Shown piece after piece: positions 27,878 through 36,577 of a DNA stretch of 64,000 nucleotides. How positions within the stretch are numbered: the first letter of the stretch is position 1; every line of letters starts with the position of its first letter. Made by a program: the position numbers and the translations under genes. The notes beneath the pieces are model-generated. The model saw nothing but the letters and a program-made list of their open reading frames with translations. It searched no databases and was not told where the DNA came from. The DNA is from Paracoccus chinensis (GTDB lineage Bacteria > Pseudomonadota > Alphaproteobacteria > Rhodobacterales > Rhodobacteraceae): positions 124,001 through 188,000 of the forward strand of contig NZ_FNGE01000003.1 of the NCBI RefSeq assembly GCF_900102885.1. The letters run 5' to 3'.

Positions 27878-28807
27878 TCAGGCCTTGCCGAGGTAGATGT
27901 CGACCAGCTTGCCCAGCATCTCCAGCGCGTCGGCGCGCGAGCGCTGGAAGCTGTTGCGGCCGATGATCGAGCCGTTGCCGCCGCCGTCGCGGATGGCGAT
28001 GGCGTCCTCGTAGACCGCGTCCGAGCCCTTGGCCGCGCCGCCCGAGAAGACCACGATGCGACGGCCGCCGAAGGCCGCGTCCATGCAGTGACGCACGCGG
28101 GCCGCCTGGGTCGAGATGTCGATGCCCTGCTCTTGGTAGACCTTCCTGGCGTCCTTGTTCTCAAGGACGTCGGTCGAGAGCTTGATCTTGATGACATGCG
28201 CGCCCAGCAGCGCGGCGATCTGCGCGGCATAGGCCGCGATGTCGATGGCGGTCTCGCCGTCCTTGCTGATCGCCTCGCCGCGCGGATAGGACCAGATCAC
28301 CGTCGGGATGCCGACCGAGGCGGCCTCGGCGCGCATCTCGGAAATCTCCTCGAACATGTCCAGCGCCATGTCCGAGCCGGGATAGATGGTGAAGCCGATG
28401 GCGGCGCAGCCAAGGCGCAGCGCGTCCTGCACGGTCGCGGTCACGGCCTGGTTCTTGCCGGCCGTGTCGCTCATCAGCGAGTTGGCCGAGTTGCACTTGA
28501 GGATCGTCGGGATCTGGCCGGCGAAGGTGTCGGCGCCCGCCTCGATCATGCCCAGCGGCGCGGCATAGGCGTTCAGGCCTGCGTCGATCGCCAACTGGTA
28601 GTGGTAGTGGGGGTCGTAGCCCAGCGGGTTCTTGGCGAAGCTGCGGGCCGGGCCGTGCTCGAAGCCCTGGTCCACGGGCAGGATGATCATCTTGCCGGTG
28701 CCGGCCAGCTTGCCGGTCATCAGCATGCGGGCCAGGTTGCCCTTCACGCCGGGGTTCTCGCCTTCGTAGTTGGCGAGGATCTTCTTGACGGTATCGGTCA
28801 TCTGCAT
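27878..28807 (-). CDS. fbaB: Class I fructose-bisphosphate aldolase (FbaB/DhnA type)
   Basis: A 309-residue Schiff-base aldolase of the archaeal/FbaB type, cleaving fructose 1,6-bisphosphate in glycolysis and gluconeogenesis. It shows MIILPVDQGFEHGPARSF, TIYPGSDMALDM, WSYPRGEAI and the probable Schiff-base lysine in HVIKIKLSTD (Lys207 or Lys209), with a phosphate-binding FSGGAAKG loop near the C-terminus. The first ATG at 28807 has AAGGG seven bases upstream; a second in-frame ATG at 28801 is possible. pgk is close by on the same strand and tpiA lies 25 kb away. Confidence 0.93.
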   Translation of the reverse strand: MQMTDTVKKILANYEGENPGVKGNLARMLMTGKLAGTGKMIILPVDQGFEHGPARSFAKNPLGYDPHYHYQLAIDAGLNAYAAPLGMIEAGADTFAGQIPTILKCNSANSLMSDTAGKNQAVTATVQDALRLGCAAIGFTIYPGSDMALDMFEEISEMRAEAASVGIPTVIWSYPRGEAISKDGETAIDIAAYAAQIAALLGAHVIKIKLSTDVLENKDARKVYQEQGIDISTQAARVRHCMDAAFGGRRIVVFSGGAAKGSDAVYEDAIAIRDGGGNGSIIGRNSFQRSRADALEMLGKLVDIYLGKA

Positions 28808-28918
28808 CGGACGGCCCTTGCTGTGGTCATGGTCGGCGATGCCATATCAGACGGCAGGGCAAGGGAAAGGGCGGTTGCGCTAACGGAGGGCCGCAGCCAC
28901 CGGAACACGTGACCTGAC

Positions 28919-28944
28919 GGAACGCAGGGCGGGCCATCCACGTT
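28919..28944 (+). promoter_or_regulatory. EcfG-type promoter candidate before the small TM protein gene
   Basis: GGAAC (28919-28923), a 17-base spacer and CGTT (28941-28944) match the EcfG consensus exactly. It is in the divergent region between the aldolase gene and the small TM gene, with the -10 element ending 47 bases before ATG 28992. Confidence 0.55.
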
Positions 28945-28991
28945 TGCGTGAGAACAACGGACTCGCGCGTAACGGAACAGGAAGGTGGCCC

Positions 28992-29276
28992 ATGTCCCAC
29001 AACGACAACATCCCCGAAAGGTCGGCCCGCAAGCACCGGCCCGCGCTTTGGGCGCTTGGCACGGCGATCGGCCTGGCGCTCGTCGCGTTCCTGCTGTTTT
29101 CCTCGATGGGAAGCGATGAGCCCGCAGGAGGGCAGCCCGAGGTGGTGGCGCCCGGCACGGACACGGCCGCGGGCACCGCGGGCGGCAGCGGGAATGACGC
29201 CTCGGCGCGGGAAGACGCCGAGCCTGGCACCGCCTCTGCCCCTGCAGGCGCAAGCCCGGCCCCCGCAAGCAACTGA
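28992..29276 (+). CDS. Small single-TM hypothetical protein
   Basis: A 94-residue protein: a basic N-terminus (ERSARKHRP), one TM helix at about 17-37 (WALGTAIGLALVAFLLFSS) and a Gly/Ala/Pro/Ser-rich C-terminal tail probably in the periplasm. ATG 28992 has AGGAAGGTGG upstream. A perfect terminator follows the stop, so the gene is monocistronic. The function is unknown. An exact EcfG-type promoter upstream suggests a general-stress membrane protein. Confidence 0.72.
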   Translation: MSHNDNIPERSARKHRPALWALGTAIGLALVAFLLFSSMGSDEPAGGQPEVVAPGTDTAAGTAGGSGNDASAREDAEPGTASAPAGASPAPASN

Positions 29277-29294
29277 GGCACTTCGGAACGGACA

Positions 29295-29319
29295 GGGCGG
29301 CCACCGGGCCGCCCTTTTT
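29295..29319 (+). terminator. Rho-independent terminator after the small TM gene
   Basis: GGGCGGCC (29295-29302) pairs with GGCCGCCC (29307-29314) and is followed by TTTTT. It lies 18 bases past the stop and just before the end of the convergent pgk gene. Confidence 0.9.
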
Positions 29320-29323
29320 CGTT

Positions 29324-30526
29324 TCAGCGCTTGGCGGCGATCAGGGCCGCGACGCCGGGCAGGTCCTTGCCTTCCATCCACTCCAGGAAGGCGCCGCCCG
29401 CCGTCGAGATGAAGGTGAAGTCCTCGGCGACGCCCGCCTTGTTCAGCGCGGCGACTGTGTCGCCTCCGCCTGCGACCGAGATCAGCTTGCCCGCGCGGGT
29501 CAGTTCCGCCGCCGCCGCCGCCGCGGCGTTGGTGGCCGCGTCGAAGGGCTCGATCTCGAAGGCGCCCAGCGGGCCGTTCCAGATCAGCGTGCGGCACTGG
29601 GCGAAGACGGCGCGGACCTGCGCCACCGTTTCCGGCCCCGCGTCCAGGATCATCGCATCAGTCGGGCAGGCGTTGGCCGAAACGACCTCGCTGGGGGCGC
29701 CGGCCTTGAACTCGCGCGCGACGACCACGTCCACGGGCAGGTGGATGGTGCAGCCCGCGCCCTGCGCCTTGGCAAGGATCTCGCGCGCGGTGTCGGCCAT
29801 GTCGCGCTCGGCAAGGCTTTTCCCGACCTCGATGCCCTGCGCGACCAGGAAGGTATTGGCCATGCCGCCGCCGATCACCAGGTGCTCGACCTTGGTGATG
29901 AGGTTCGACAGCAGATCCAGCTTGGTCGAGACCTTGGCCCCGCCCACGACGGCGACGACCGGCCGCTCGGGCGTGCCCAGCGCCGCGTCCAGCGCGTTCA
30001 GTTCGGCTTCCATCAGCTTGCCCGCGCCGGACGGCATCAGCCGCGCCAGCCCCTCGGTCGAGGCATGGGCCCGGTGCGCGGCCGAGAAGGCGTCGTTCAC
30101 GTAGGCCTGCCCCAGCGCCGCCAGCGAGGCGGTGAAGGTCTGCTCGTTCTCCTCCTCGCCCGGATAGAAGCGCGTGTTTTCCAGCACCAGCACGTCGCCC
30201 GACTTCAGCGCGGCGACCGCGCGCTTGGCATCGCCGCCGATCGCTTCCGAGGCGAAGGCCACGGGCTGGCCCAGCGCCTGTTCCAGCGCGGGCACGATCT
30301 GGCCCAGGCTCATGGCGTCCACCCGCTTGCCCTTAGGGCGGTCGAAATGGGCCAGAAGCACGGGGATGCCGCCCTTCTTCTGGATTTCCTTGACGGTCGG
30401 GACGATCTTCTCGATCCGCGTCGCGTCGGTTACGCGGCCGTTTTCCACGGGCACGTTCAGGTCCACTCGGGTCAAGACGACCTTTCCGTCCAGGTCCATG
30501 TCGTCAATGGTATTGAAGCGCGCCAT
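29324..30526 (-). CDS. pgk: Phosphoglycerate kinase
   Basis: A 400-residue phosphoglycerate kinase, the first ATP-forming step of lower glycolysis. Substrate-binding [15 protein letters not shown] and [12 protein letters not shown], the hinge region [14 protein letters not shown] and nucleotide-binding [23 protein letters not shown] and GGGDTVAAL segments are present. The usual HxGRPKG loop reads HFDRPKG here, a Gly to Asp change at a position that is normally Gly; the Arg is kept. The start at 30526 gives the standard N-terminus. The end is convergent with the small TM gene. Confidence 0.97.
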   Translation of the reverse strand: MARFNTIDDMDLDGKVVLTRVDLNVPVENGRVTDATRIEKIVPTVKEIQKKGGIPVLLAHFDRPKGKRVDAMSLGQIVPALEQALGQPVAFASEAIGGDAKRAVAALKSGDVLVLENTRFYPGEEENEQTFTASLAALGQAYVNDAFSAAHRAHASTEGLARLMPSGAGKLMEAELNALDAALGTPERPVVAVVGGAKVSTKLDLLSNLITKVEHLVIGGGMANTFLVAQGIEVGKSLAERDMADTAREILAKAQGAGCTIHLPVDVVVAREFKAGAPSEVVSANACPTDAMILDAGPETVAQVRAVFAQCRTLIWNGPLGAFEIEPFDAATNAAAAAAAELTRAGKLISVAGGGDTVAALNKAGVAEDFTFISTAGGAFLEWMEGKDLPGVAALIAAKR

Positions 30527-30642
30527 CGGGCATCCTTCCTGCCTTGCGGATTTGCCGGTGCTTGTCCGTCAAGCGTGGAGGCGCGTCAACTCTGCGTCAA
30601 CACGAAGCCACCTGGCCGCTCCCACCGGGCTCCGGGTCCGGG

Positions 30643-31221
30643 TCATGGATCGGGTGCCTTCCAGGTTCTGATCCTGTCCGCGACCAAGGCCTGCAGGCGC
30701 CAAAGATTGCGGTCGTGGATGTCGAGCTCTTCGAGGTGCGCGACGGTATTATGCAGATACTCGGCGCAGGTGCCCCAGTGGCCCGCCGCGCGGGCAAGCA
30801 CGTCGGCGACTTCCTCCAGCGGCAGCCTGCCCGCATGGAAGGGGCTGCGACGGTCCATGACGAACCCGAGGGCGCGAACGGACCCATCCTCTGTCTGTGC
30901 GTCCAGCCAGCGCGGCGGGGTGCCCGGCGGCTTTACCACCAGTTCGCGCCGAAAAAGCGTATGAAGAACCGCCTCGGCCCAGTTGCGCGGAATGCGGAAG
31001 ATCATCCCCTGGCACTGCCCGCCCCGGTCCAGCGCCATCATCAGCCCGTTCAGGTCACGTGTGCCGCGAAAGCGCGCGACCCGGATGCAGAAGGCGCGGT
31101 GCCAGCCCCGCATGGTCGCCATCCGGCGCTCGGTATACTGGAACCCGGGCTTCCACAGAAGCGAACCGTAGCCGAACAGCCACAGGTCGCCCTCGGGCGC
31201 ATCGGCAAGCATCGAGCCCAC
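30643..31221 (-). CDS. chaC: ChaC-like gamma-glutamylcyclotransferase
   Basis: A 192-residue ChaC-family enzyme that degrades glutathione to 5-oxoproline and Cys-Gly in the cytoplasm. The substrate-binding motif FGYGSLLWKPGF is at residues 16-27, and the likely catalytic Glu is Glu93 in TLFRREL. The start codon is GTG at 31221, preceded by an excellent AGGAGGGG; the next ATG (codon 4) is too close to be preferred. A 36-codon open frame ends nine bases upstream on the same strand, so the two may be coupled. Confidence 0.9.
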   Translation of the reverse strand: MGSMLADAPEGDLWLFGYGSLLWKPGFQYTERRMATMRGWHRAFCIRVARFRGTRDLNGLMMALDRGGQCQGMIFRIPRNWAEAVLHTLFRRELVVKPPGTPPRWLDAQTEDGSVRALGFVMDRRSPFHAGRLPLEEVADVLARAAGHWGTCAEYLHNTVAHLEELDIHDRNLWRLQALVADRIRTWKAPDP

Positions 31222-31230
31222 GATCCCCTC

Positions 31231-31341
31231 CTAATCCGCATCGGTCAGGTAGACCGCGCCGGAACTGGGTCCGGCATCCTCGTCCACGCGGGCGGCGCGG
31301 GCGACCAGTTCCGGTGTTGAATCTATCTGTCGCTTTGCCAT
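31231..31341 (-). CDS. Possible small protein upstream of chaC
   Basis: A 36-codon frame from ATG 31341 to TAG 31231, encoding MAKRQIDSTPELVARAARVD... and ending YLTDAD. Its stop is nine bases before the chaC GTG. The ribosome site is weak (AGAG). Codons in the second half are GC-rich at the third position, as in real genes here, but the first eleven are not. It could be a small cytosolic protein, a leader peptide for chaC, or chance. No homologue is recognised. Confidence 0.4.
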   Translation of the reverse strand: MAKRQIDSTPELVARAARVDEDAGPSSGAVYLTDAD

Positions 31342-31506
31342 GACCGTGCTCTGCGGGGCCGGCGGGGTCTTGAGGAAGGGTAGCACGGATCGGCGGGTCA
31401 CGCGCGTCCGTCAGGGGCGTGAGCCACGGACCCACCCCGCCGCTCATGCGTTGCGTCGGTGCCGCGGCCGACCTAGACCAAGGCCGCACGAACGAAAGGA
31501 ACTCCG

Positions 31507-32013
31507 ATGGCCGAGATCAAGGACCCGGAAAACACGATCATCATGGAACTGAAGGACGGCCGCGTGGTGATCGAGCTTCTGCCCGATGTCGCCCCTCAGC
31601 ATGTCGCCCGCATGAAGGAACTGGCGCGCGCAGGGAAATACGACAACGTGGCCTTCCACCGCGTGATCGAGGGCTTCATGGCCCAGACCGGCGACGTCCA
31701 GCACGCCAACATGGAAAAGGGCTGGGACGCGCGGCGCGCGGGCACGGGCGGGTCGGACCTGCCGGACCTGCCGGCCGAGTTCTCGCGCCTGCCGCATGCG
31801 CGCGGCTCGATCGGTGCGGCGCGGTCGCAGAACCCCAACAGCGCCAACAGCCAGTTCTTCATCAACTTCAAGGACAACGATTTCCTGAACGGCCAGTACA
31901 CCGTCTACGGCCAGGTGATCGAAGGCATGGAGCACGTGGACAAGATCACGCGCGGCGAGCCGCCAGCGACCCCCGACCGCATTGTCTCGATGAAGGTGGC
32001 CGCCGATGCGTAA
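31507..32013 (+). CDS. Peptidyl-prolyl cis-trans isomerase, cytoplasmic cyclophilin
   Basis: A 168-residue cyclophilin without a signal peptide. The catalytic-site motifs of bacterial cyclophilins are present: VAFHRVIEGFMAQTGD, GSDLPDL, and SANSQFFINF with the active-site Phe/Gln region. It catalyses proline isomerisation during protein folding. GAAAGGAAC precedes ATG 31507. The gene overlaps by eight bases a second cyclophilin gene encoding an exported paralogue, so the pair supplies both compartments. Confidence 0.93.
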   Translation: MAEIKDPENTIIMELKDGRVVIELLPDVAPQHVARMKELARAGKYDNVAFHRVIEGFMAQTGDVQHANMEKGWDARRAGTGGSDLPDLPAEFSRLPHARGSIGAARSQNPNSANSQFFINFKDNDFLNGQYTVYGQVIEGMEHVDKITRGEPPATPDRIVSMKVAADA

Positions 32014-32596
32014 GCTGCTGATCTCCTCCGCCCTGATCCTGTCTGCGGGGGCGGCTTTCGCCCAAGCTCCGCAGGCGACCGACGGCCCCGGCCCGAACAT
32101 GGTGATCGAGGTCGCCGATGCCGCGGGCCAGCCCAAGGGCACCATCGTTCTGGACCTGCTGGCCGAAAAGGCGCCCGGCCATGTCGAGCGGCTGGTGACG
32201 CTGGCCAAGCAGGGCGCCTATGACGGCGTCGTGTTTCACCGCGTCATCGAGGGTTTCATGGCCCAGACCGGCGACGTCGAGTTCGGCAAGCAGGACGGCG
32301 ACACCTCGCGCGCCGGCATGGGCGGGTCGGACCTGCCGGACCTGAAGGCCGAGTTCAACGACGAGAGCTTCCAAGCGGGCACCGTGGGCATGGCCCGCAG
32401 CCAGGACCCGGACAGCGCCAACAGCCAGTTCTTCATCGACCTGGCGCCCGCGCCCTTCCTTGACGGGCAGTATACCGTCGTGGGTCATCTGGTCGAAGGC
32501 TGGGACGTGCTGAACGCGATCAAGAAGGGCGACCAGAACGCCAACGGCGCGGTCGAGGCGCCCGACTACATGGCCAAGGTCACCATCACCGAGTGA
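32006..32596 (+). CDS. Peptidyl-prolyl cis-trans isomerase, periplasmic cyclophilin
   Basis: A 196-residue cyclophilin with a Sec signal peptide (MRKLLISSALILSAGAAFAQ). The mature domain shares long identical segments with the preceding gene (FHRVIEGFMAQTGDV, GGSDLPDL, SANSQFFI), indicating a tandem duplication after which this copy gained, or its neighbour lost, an export signal. It probably acts on outer-membrane and periplasmic proteins. It is the second gene of the pair; a strong hairpin follows. Confidence 0.93.
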   Translation: MRKLLISSALILSAGAAFAQAPQATDGPGPNMVIEVADAAGQPKGTIVLDLLAEKAPGHVERLVTLAKQGAYDGVVFHRVIEGFMAQTGDVEFGKQDGDTSRAGMGGSDLPDLKAEFNDESFQAGTVGMARSQDPDSANSQFFIDLAPAPFLDGQYTVVGHLVEGWDVLNAIKKGDQNANGAVEAPDYMAKVTITE

Positions 32597-32605
32597 CCGT
32601 CCCCC

Positions 32606-32630
32606 GGACCCCCGCGTCCGGCGGGGGTCC
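32606..32630 (+). terminator. Terminator hairpin after the cyclophilin pair
   Basis: GGACCCCCGC (32606-32615) pairs perfectly with GCGGGGGTCC (32621-32630). Only TT then C-rich sequence follows, so it is strong as a hairpin but weak as a classical terminator. Confidence 0.55.
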
Positions 32631-32720
32631 TTCCCCTGCCGGGCGCACCGGTCAGGAACCGCTGGCCCTTGGCAACCTGCGCGCGCAGTATGCCGGTGAA
32701 AGGACCATCGGAGCGACGTG

Positions 32721-34175
32721 ATGCCGCCGCAGATCGCAACAGGCCTGTCGCTTGCCTTCGCCGCCTATCTCGTCGCCACCGCTGTCTACATCATTTCCGA
32801 GAACCGCCGTCCCAGCGCGACCTTCGCCTGGATGCTGCTGTTCTTCGTGCTGCCGGGCGCGGGGGTGATCGTCTACCTGCTGTTCGGGCGAAAGCACCGG
32901 CAGTTCGGCCAGACCGCCACCCTCATGCGGCAGGAACTTGCCCAGCGCCTCGATCCGGTCTTTGCCGCGCTGAGGCCGGAACATGAGCGCGCGGTCCATC
33001 TCATGCACCCGGACGAGGGCTCGGGCGCCTCGCTGGCGGAACTGGTGCGCAACACCAGCCATTCGACCGTGACGACCTGCAACGAGGTCCGCATCCTGCA
33101 GAACGCGGCCGAGGCCTATCCGGCGCTGATCGCGGACATGAAGGCCGCGCGCCGGTCGATCCACCTGCAGTATTTCAGCTGGAACACCGATGCGCTGGCC
33201 GAGGAACTGTTCGCGATCCTTGCTGCCAAGGTGGCCGAAGGGGTGGACGTCCGCATCGTCTATGATCCCGTGGGCTCGCTGCTGATGCTGAGGCGCGGCT
33301 ATATCCGCCGGATGCGAAAGGCGGGTATCCGGATGGAGCCCTTTTCCAAGCTGTGGCGCCTGCACACGATCTCTTACCGCAACCACCGCAAGATCGCGGT
33401 CTTCGACGGCTGCGTGGGTCACACGGGCGGGCTGAACATCGGCGGCGAGCATGTGACACCGCCCAAGGGCTTCAGGCTGTGGCGCGACACGAACATCCGC
33501 GTCGAAGGCTCGGCGGCGACCCTGCTGCAGGCGGTCTTTGCCGTGGACTGGCACAATGCCACGGGCGAGGACCTCTTCCGGCCCGAAGCCTTCCCGCCGA
33601 CACCCGAGCGGCTGAAGCACGCGCAACTGCCCGTGCAGATGACGCTGTCGGGGCCGGATTCCGAATGGCAGGCGATCCGGCAACTTTACTTCGCCATGAT
33701 CACCAGCGCACGGAAGCGCGTCTACATGCAGTCGCCCTTCTTCATTCTTGACACCAGCATCGCCGAGGCACTGAAGGCCGCGGCCCTGTCGGGCGTGGAC
33801 GTGCGCGTGATGATCAGCGAACGCGGCACAAACCAGTATGTGCCCTACTGGGCCGCCAACACCTACATGGAGGAGATCGCGGCCGCGGGCGCCACGGTCC
33901 TGCTGTATGAACCCGGCTACCTGCACGCCAAGACCGTCATCACGGATGGCTGCGTCTGTTCCATCGGCTCGGCCAACATCGACATCCGCAGCTTCAGCAT
34001 CAACTACGAGCTGAATGCCGTGATCTACGACAAGGCGCTGTCAGCTGAGCTGGAAGCCGGCTTCCTGCGCGACATCGCGGATTGCCGCGAGTTCACCGTC
34101 GCCGAATACCGCAACCGCAATGCGCTGGTCCGCTTCCGTGATTCCGTGGCGCGGCTGTTCTCGCCCCTGATGTAA
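32721..34175 (+). CDS. cls: Cardiolipin synthase (phospholipase D family)
   Basis: A 484-residue cardiolipin synthase that joins two phosphatidylglycerols at the inner membrane. Two N-terminal TM helices (about 8-26 and 35-53) are followed by two PLD domains with HKD motifs: His222/Lys224/Asp229 in NHRKIAVFDG and His402/Lys404/Asp409 in HAKTVITDG. An in-frame GTG at 32718 directly precedes the ATG; GGAG is seven bases from the ATG, which I prefer. The gene ends three bases from the convergent NAPE-PLD-like hydrolase gene, another probable phospholipid enzyme. Confidence 0.95.
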   Translation: MPPQIATGLSLAFAAYLVATAVYIISENRRPSATFAWMLLFFVLPGAGVIVYLLFGRKHRQFGQTATLMRQELAQRLDPVFAALRPEHERAVHLMHPDEGSGASLAELVRNTSHSTVTTCNEVRILQNAAEAYPALIADMKAARRSIHLQYFSWNTDALAEELFAILAAKVAEGVDVRIVYDPVGSLLMLRRGYIRRMRKAGIRMEPFSKLWRLHTISYRNHRKIAVFDGCVGHTGGLNIGGEHVTPPKGFRLWRDTNIRVEGSAATLLQAVFAVDWHNATGEDLFRPEAFPPTPERLKHAQLPVQMTLSGPDSEWQAIRQLYFAMITSARKRVYMQSPFFILDTSIAEALKAAALSGVDVRVMISERGTNQYVPYWAANTYMEEIAAAGATVLLYEPGYLHAKTVITDGCVCSIGSANIDIRSFSINYELNAVIYDKALSAELEAGFLRDIADCREFTVAEYRNRNALVRFRDSVARLFSPLM

Positions 34176-34178
34176 GCG

Positions 34179-35174
34179 TCAGCGCCAGGGCAGTTCCACC
34201 GCCATGCCGGGGCCGAGCGGCCGGAAGCAATCAGGGGGCATGTCGCGATCGTCAAGGGCGCGGGCCAGGTCGAGGGGCGGGGCCTCCTGTGCCTCGTAGG
34301 TCATCTGGAAGGTGCCCCAGTGGTGGCCGAAGGCGCGGCGGGCGCCGCAGTCCAGCATGATCTGCACCGCTTCGGGCGGGTCCACGTGCTGGCCCTGCAT
34401 GAACCAGCGCGGCTCATAGGCGCCGATGGGCAGGATCGCCACGTCGGGGCGGCCGAAGCGGGCGCGGACGCGCGGGAAGATACTGCCGTCGCCATAGGCC
34501 GTGTCGCCCACGTGATAAAGGACGCCTCCTCCGGGGCTGGTCAGCACGAAGGAGCACCAGAGCGTCATGCGCCGGTCAGCCACCCCCCGGCCCGACCAGT
34601 GGAAGGCCGGTTCCAGGTGGACGGCAAGACGCGGGGACAGGATGGCCCTTTCGCCCCAGTCATGGGTCTCGACCGCGATGCCGGGATCATGGCGGCGGAT
34701 CACGACGTCATTGCCCAAGGGGGCGATGATCCGGGGCTCCCACCGCCGCGACAGCCGCAGGATCGCGGGGATGTCCATGTGGTCGTAGTGGTTGTGCGTG
34801 ATCAGGATGGCGTCGATGGGCGGCAGGTCGTCGAAGCGGATGCCCGGAGGCTGGGCGCGTCGGGGACCGGTGCCAGGCACAGGGCCGAGGCGGTCGGCAT
34901 AGACCGGGTCGATCAGCAGGTTGGTGCCGCCGACCTGCACCAGAAGGCTCGCATGCCCGATCATGGAGATTCGCAGGCCACCGACCCGGCGCGGGGGGCG
35001 GTCGAACCGGGCGGGCGGCGTGACGGTCGGCCAGTATCGGGCTGCCTTGACCGCGTTCATCCAGGCCAGTTCCAGCAGCCCGTTCGCTGGCGGCTCGGAC
35101 GGGGAATGGAAGCGCAGCCCGTCGAAGTGATCCGACACCGGCCCGTCATAGAAAGGGTTGCGCGCCACGGGCAT
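34179..35174 (-). CDS. Metallo-beta-lactamase fold hydrolase, NAPE-PLD-like
   Basis: A 331-residue MBL-fold protein. The zinc-binding motif HNHYDH is at 127-132, with further ligands expected in HLEPAFHWSGRG, VGDTAYGDG and FGHHWGTF. The layout, including the N-terminal region before a GHASLLVQ strand, matches the bacterial relatives of N-acyl-phosphatidylethanolamine phospholipase D (also called UlaG/RomA-like). No signal peptide is seen. It converges on cls with a three-base gap. An exact EcfG-like promoter lies about 118 bases upstream on its strand. The substrate is inferred. Confidence 0.87.
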   Translation of the reverse strand: MPVARNPFYDGPVSDHFDGLRFHSPSEPPANGLLELAWMNAVKAARYWPTVTPPARFDRPPRRVGGLRISMIGHASLLVQVGGTNLLIDPVYADRLGPVPGTGPRRAQPPGIRFDDLPPIDAILITHNHYDHMDIPAILRLSRRWEPRIIAPLGNDVVIRRHDPGIAVETHDWGERAILSPRLAVHLEPAFHWSGRGVADRRMTLWCSFVLTSPGGGVLYHVGDTAYGDGSIFPRVRARFGRPDVAILPIGAYEPRWFMQGQHVDPPEAVQIMLDCGARRAFGHHWGTFQMTYEAQEAPPLDLARALDDRDMPPDCFRPLGPGMAVELPWR

Positions 35175-35291
35175 GAGGGCTCAGCACCGGGTCCGGCCAG
35201 CGCCGGGAAGACAAGGGACAGCCATGGTCGTGCTCCGCCAGTGACCGCTGCCTGCCGCGCGATGGGGGCGGTGGCAGGTTTCCACCCCTCC

Positions 35292-35316
35292 AACGATCCC
35301 GCGCGTGCGGCGTTCC
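35292..35316 (-). promoter_or_regulatory. EcfG-type promoter candidate before the NAPE-PLD-like gene
   Basis: On the minus strand GGAAC (35316-35312), a 16-base spacer and CGTT (35295-35292) match the consensus exactly. The gene start is at 35174, implying a leader of roughly 110 bases. The 254-base gap 35175-35428 contains this site, the near-match at 35361 and no other recognised feature. Confidence 0.5.
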
Positions 35317-35360
35317 CCGGATGGCGGGACCAGTGCCAAGTCCGATCTTTGGCCGGTGAT

Positions 35361-35386
35361 GGAACAAATGGCGGTGAAGTCGTGTT
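35361..35386 (+). promoter_or_regulatory. Near-consensus EcfG-type promoter before the YqjD-like gene
   Basis: GGAAC (35361-35365), a 17-base spacer and TGTT (35383-35386), one mismatch from CGTT. It lies 42 bases before ATG 35429, on the opposite strand from the exact site at 35292-35316. Confidence 0.4.
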
Positions 35387-35428
35387 CGGATGCCATAAGC
35401 AAGTGCCCCTACTGGAAAGGACCCGGAG

Positions 35429-35848
35429 ATGGCCAACAACTACACCGCCTCGGACGCGCAGAACGACCTGAACGACGCCGCCAAGGACGTGAAGGACGCA
35501 GCGCAGGACACTTCGAAGGATGTGAAGTCGGGCATCAACAAGCTGGCTGACAACGCCAAGGACGCGTGGAACGAGGCCACGGGCAATACTACCACCGACA
35601 AGGTCAAGCAAAGCGCCGCCGATCTGGCCGCCGCCGCCCGCGAGCGGGGCGAGGAGTTCGTGGGCCGCGCCCGCTCCGAGGCCGACCGCCTGTACCGGGA
35701 AGGCGAGCGCCGCGCCCATGAGGTCGCGGAATATGCCGGTGACTACTACGACGAAATGTCCGAAATGGTCCGCCGCAAGCCCGCTCAGGCGCTGGGCATC
35801 GCCGCGGGCGTGGGCTTCCTTGTCGGCCTGATCCTGGCGCGGCGCTGA
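35429..35848 (+). CDS. DUF883 (YqjD/ElaB-like) membrane-anchored protein
   Basis: A 139-residue protein: a long Ala/Asp/Lys-rich amphipathic helix (about 1-110) and a C-terminal hydrophobic anchor (RRKPAQALGIAAGVGFLVGLI) ending ARR. This is the architecture of DUF883 proteins such as E. coli YqjD and ElaB, which tether ribosomes to the membrane in stationary phase and are RpoS-dependent there. It is followed after four bases by a YqjE-like gene, mirroring the E. coli yqjD-yqjE order. The start at 35429 has GGACCCGGAG upstream. Confidence 0.85.
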   Translation: MANNYTASDAQNDLNDAAKDVKDAAQDTSKDVKSGINKLADNAKDAWNEATGNTTTDKVKQSAADLAAAARERGEEFVGRARSEADRLYREGERRAHEVAEYAGDYYDEMSEMVRRKPAQALGIAAGVGFLVGLILARR

Positions 35849-35852
35849 TCCC

Positions 35853-36554
35853 ATGTTCGATTACGCGCGCAACATGCAGCTCGCCCTGAGCGACGCGGGC
35901 CGGAGGGTCGCCCTGAAGGCGGCAGCCGGCGTCGTGATCGCGCTGGGCGCGGGCTTCCTGATCGCGGCGTTGTGGTCGTTCCTGGCCTGGAACCTCGGCT
36001 GGGGCCCCGTCGGGGCCTCGCTCGCCATCGGTCTTCTGTTCGTGGTGATCGGCATCGTCTTCCTGTCGATGTCGAAGAAGGTGAACCACCCGGTGCCCAG
36101 CACCGACGAGCTGAAGGCCGAGGTCGAGACGCGGCTGAGCCTGGCCACCGATGCGGCGCTGGAAAAGGCCCGCATCAAGGCGGTCGAGGTGGTGGACAAC
36201 GTCGAGAACCGCGTCCACTCCTTCGTCGATGACGTCACCCACAAGGCCGAGCGCTTTGTCGATGACGCCGAGGCAAAGGTGCAGGGCTTCACCCGCAACG
36301 TGGCGGGGCAGGCGGCGCAGAAGGTCGGGCTGACGCCCCAGTTCTTCGCCGAAGCGCAGGACACGGTCGAGCGCGTCAAGAACTCGAACGCGGCGACGAT
36401 CCCGCCCCTGCTCAGCGCCTTTGCCGTCGGCATCGCGATCGCGAACCGTGTGCAGGCCTGGCGCCGGCCGGACAACCGCGACTGGGATCGCCACGACGAC
36501 CGCTATGATCGGTACGATCGCTACGATGACGAGGACGATGACTACTATCCCTGA
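35853..36554 (+). CDS. YqjE-like (phage holin superfamily III) membrane protein
   Basis: A 233-residue membrane protein. Residues 20-75 hold two TM helices (VVIALGAGFLIAALWSFLAW and a SLAIGLLFVVIGIVFL segment), as in the YqjE/holin-III family. These are followed by a long helical region with Glu/Lys/Val repeats (KAVEVVDNVENRVHSFVDDV) and a highly charged Asp/Arg/Tyr tail (RYDRYDRYDDEDDDYYP). It is co-transcribed with the YqjD-like gene. It is probably an inner-membrane envelope-stress protein; the precise role is unknown. Confidence 0.78.
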   Translation: MFDYARNMQLALSDAGRRVALKAAAGVVIALGAGFLIAALWSFLAWNLGWGPVGASLAIGLLFVVIGIVFLSMSKKVNHPVPSTDELKAEVETRLSLATDAALEKARIKAVEVVDNVENRVHSFVDDVTHKAERFVDDAEAKVQGFTRNVAGQAAQKVGLTPQFFAEAQDTVERVKNSNAATIPPLLSAFAVGIAIANRVQAWRRPDNRDWDRHDDRYDRYDRYDDEDDDYYP

Positions 36555-36577
36555 GGCATTCCCTGCCTCTGCACATG

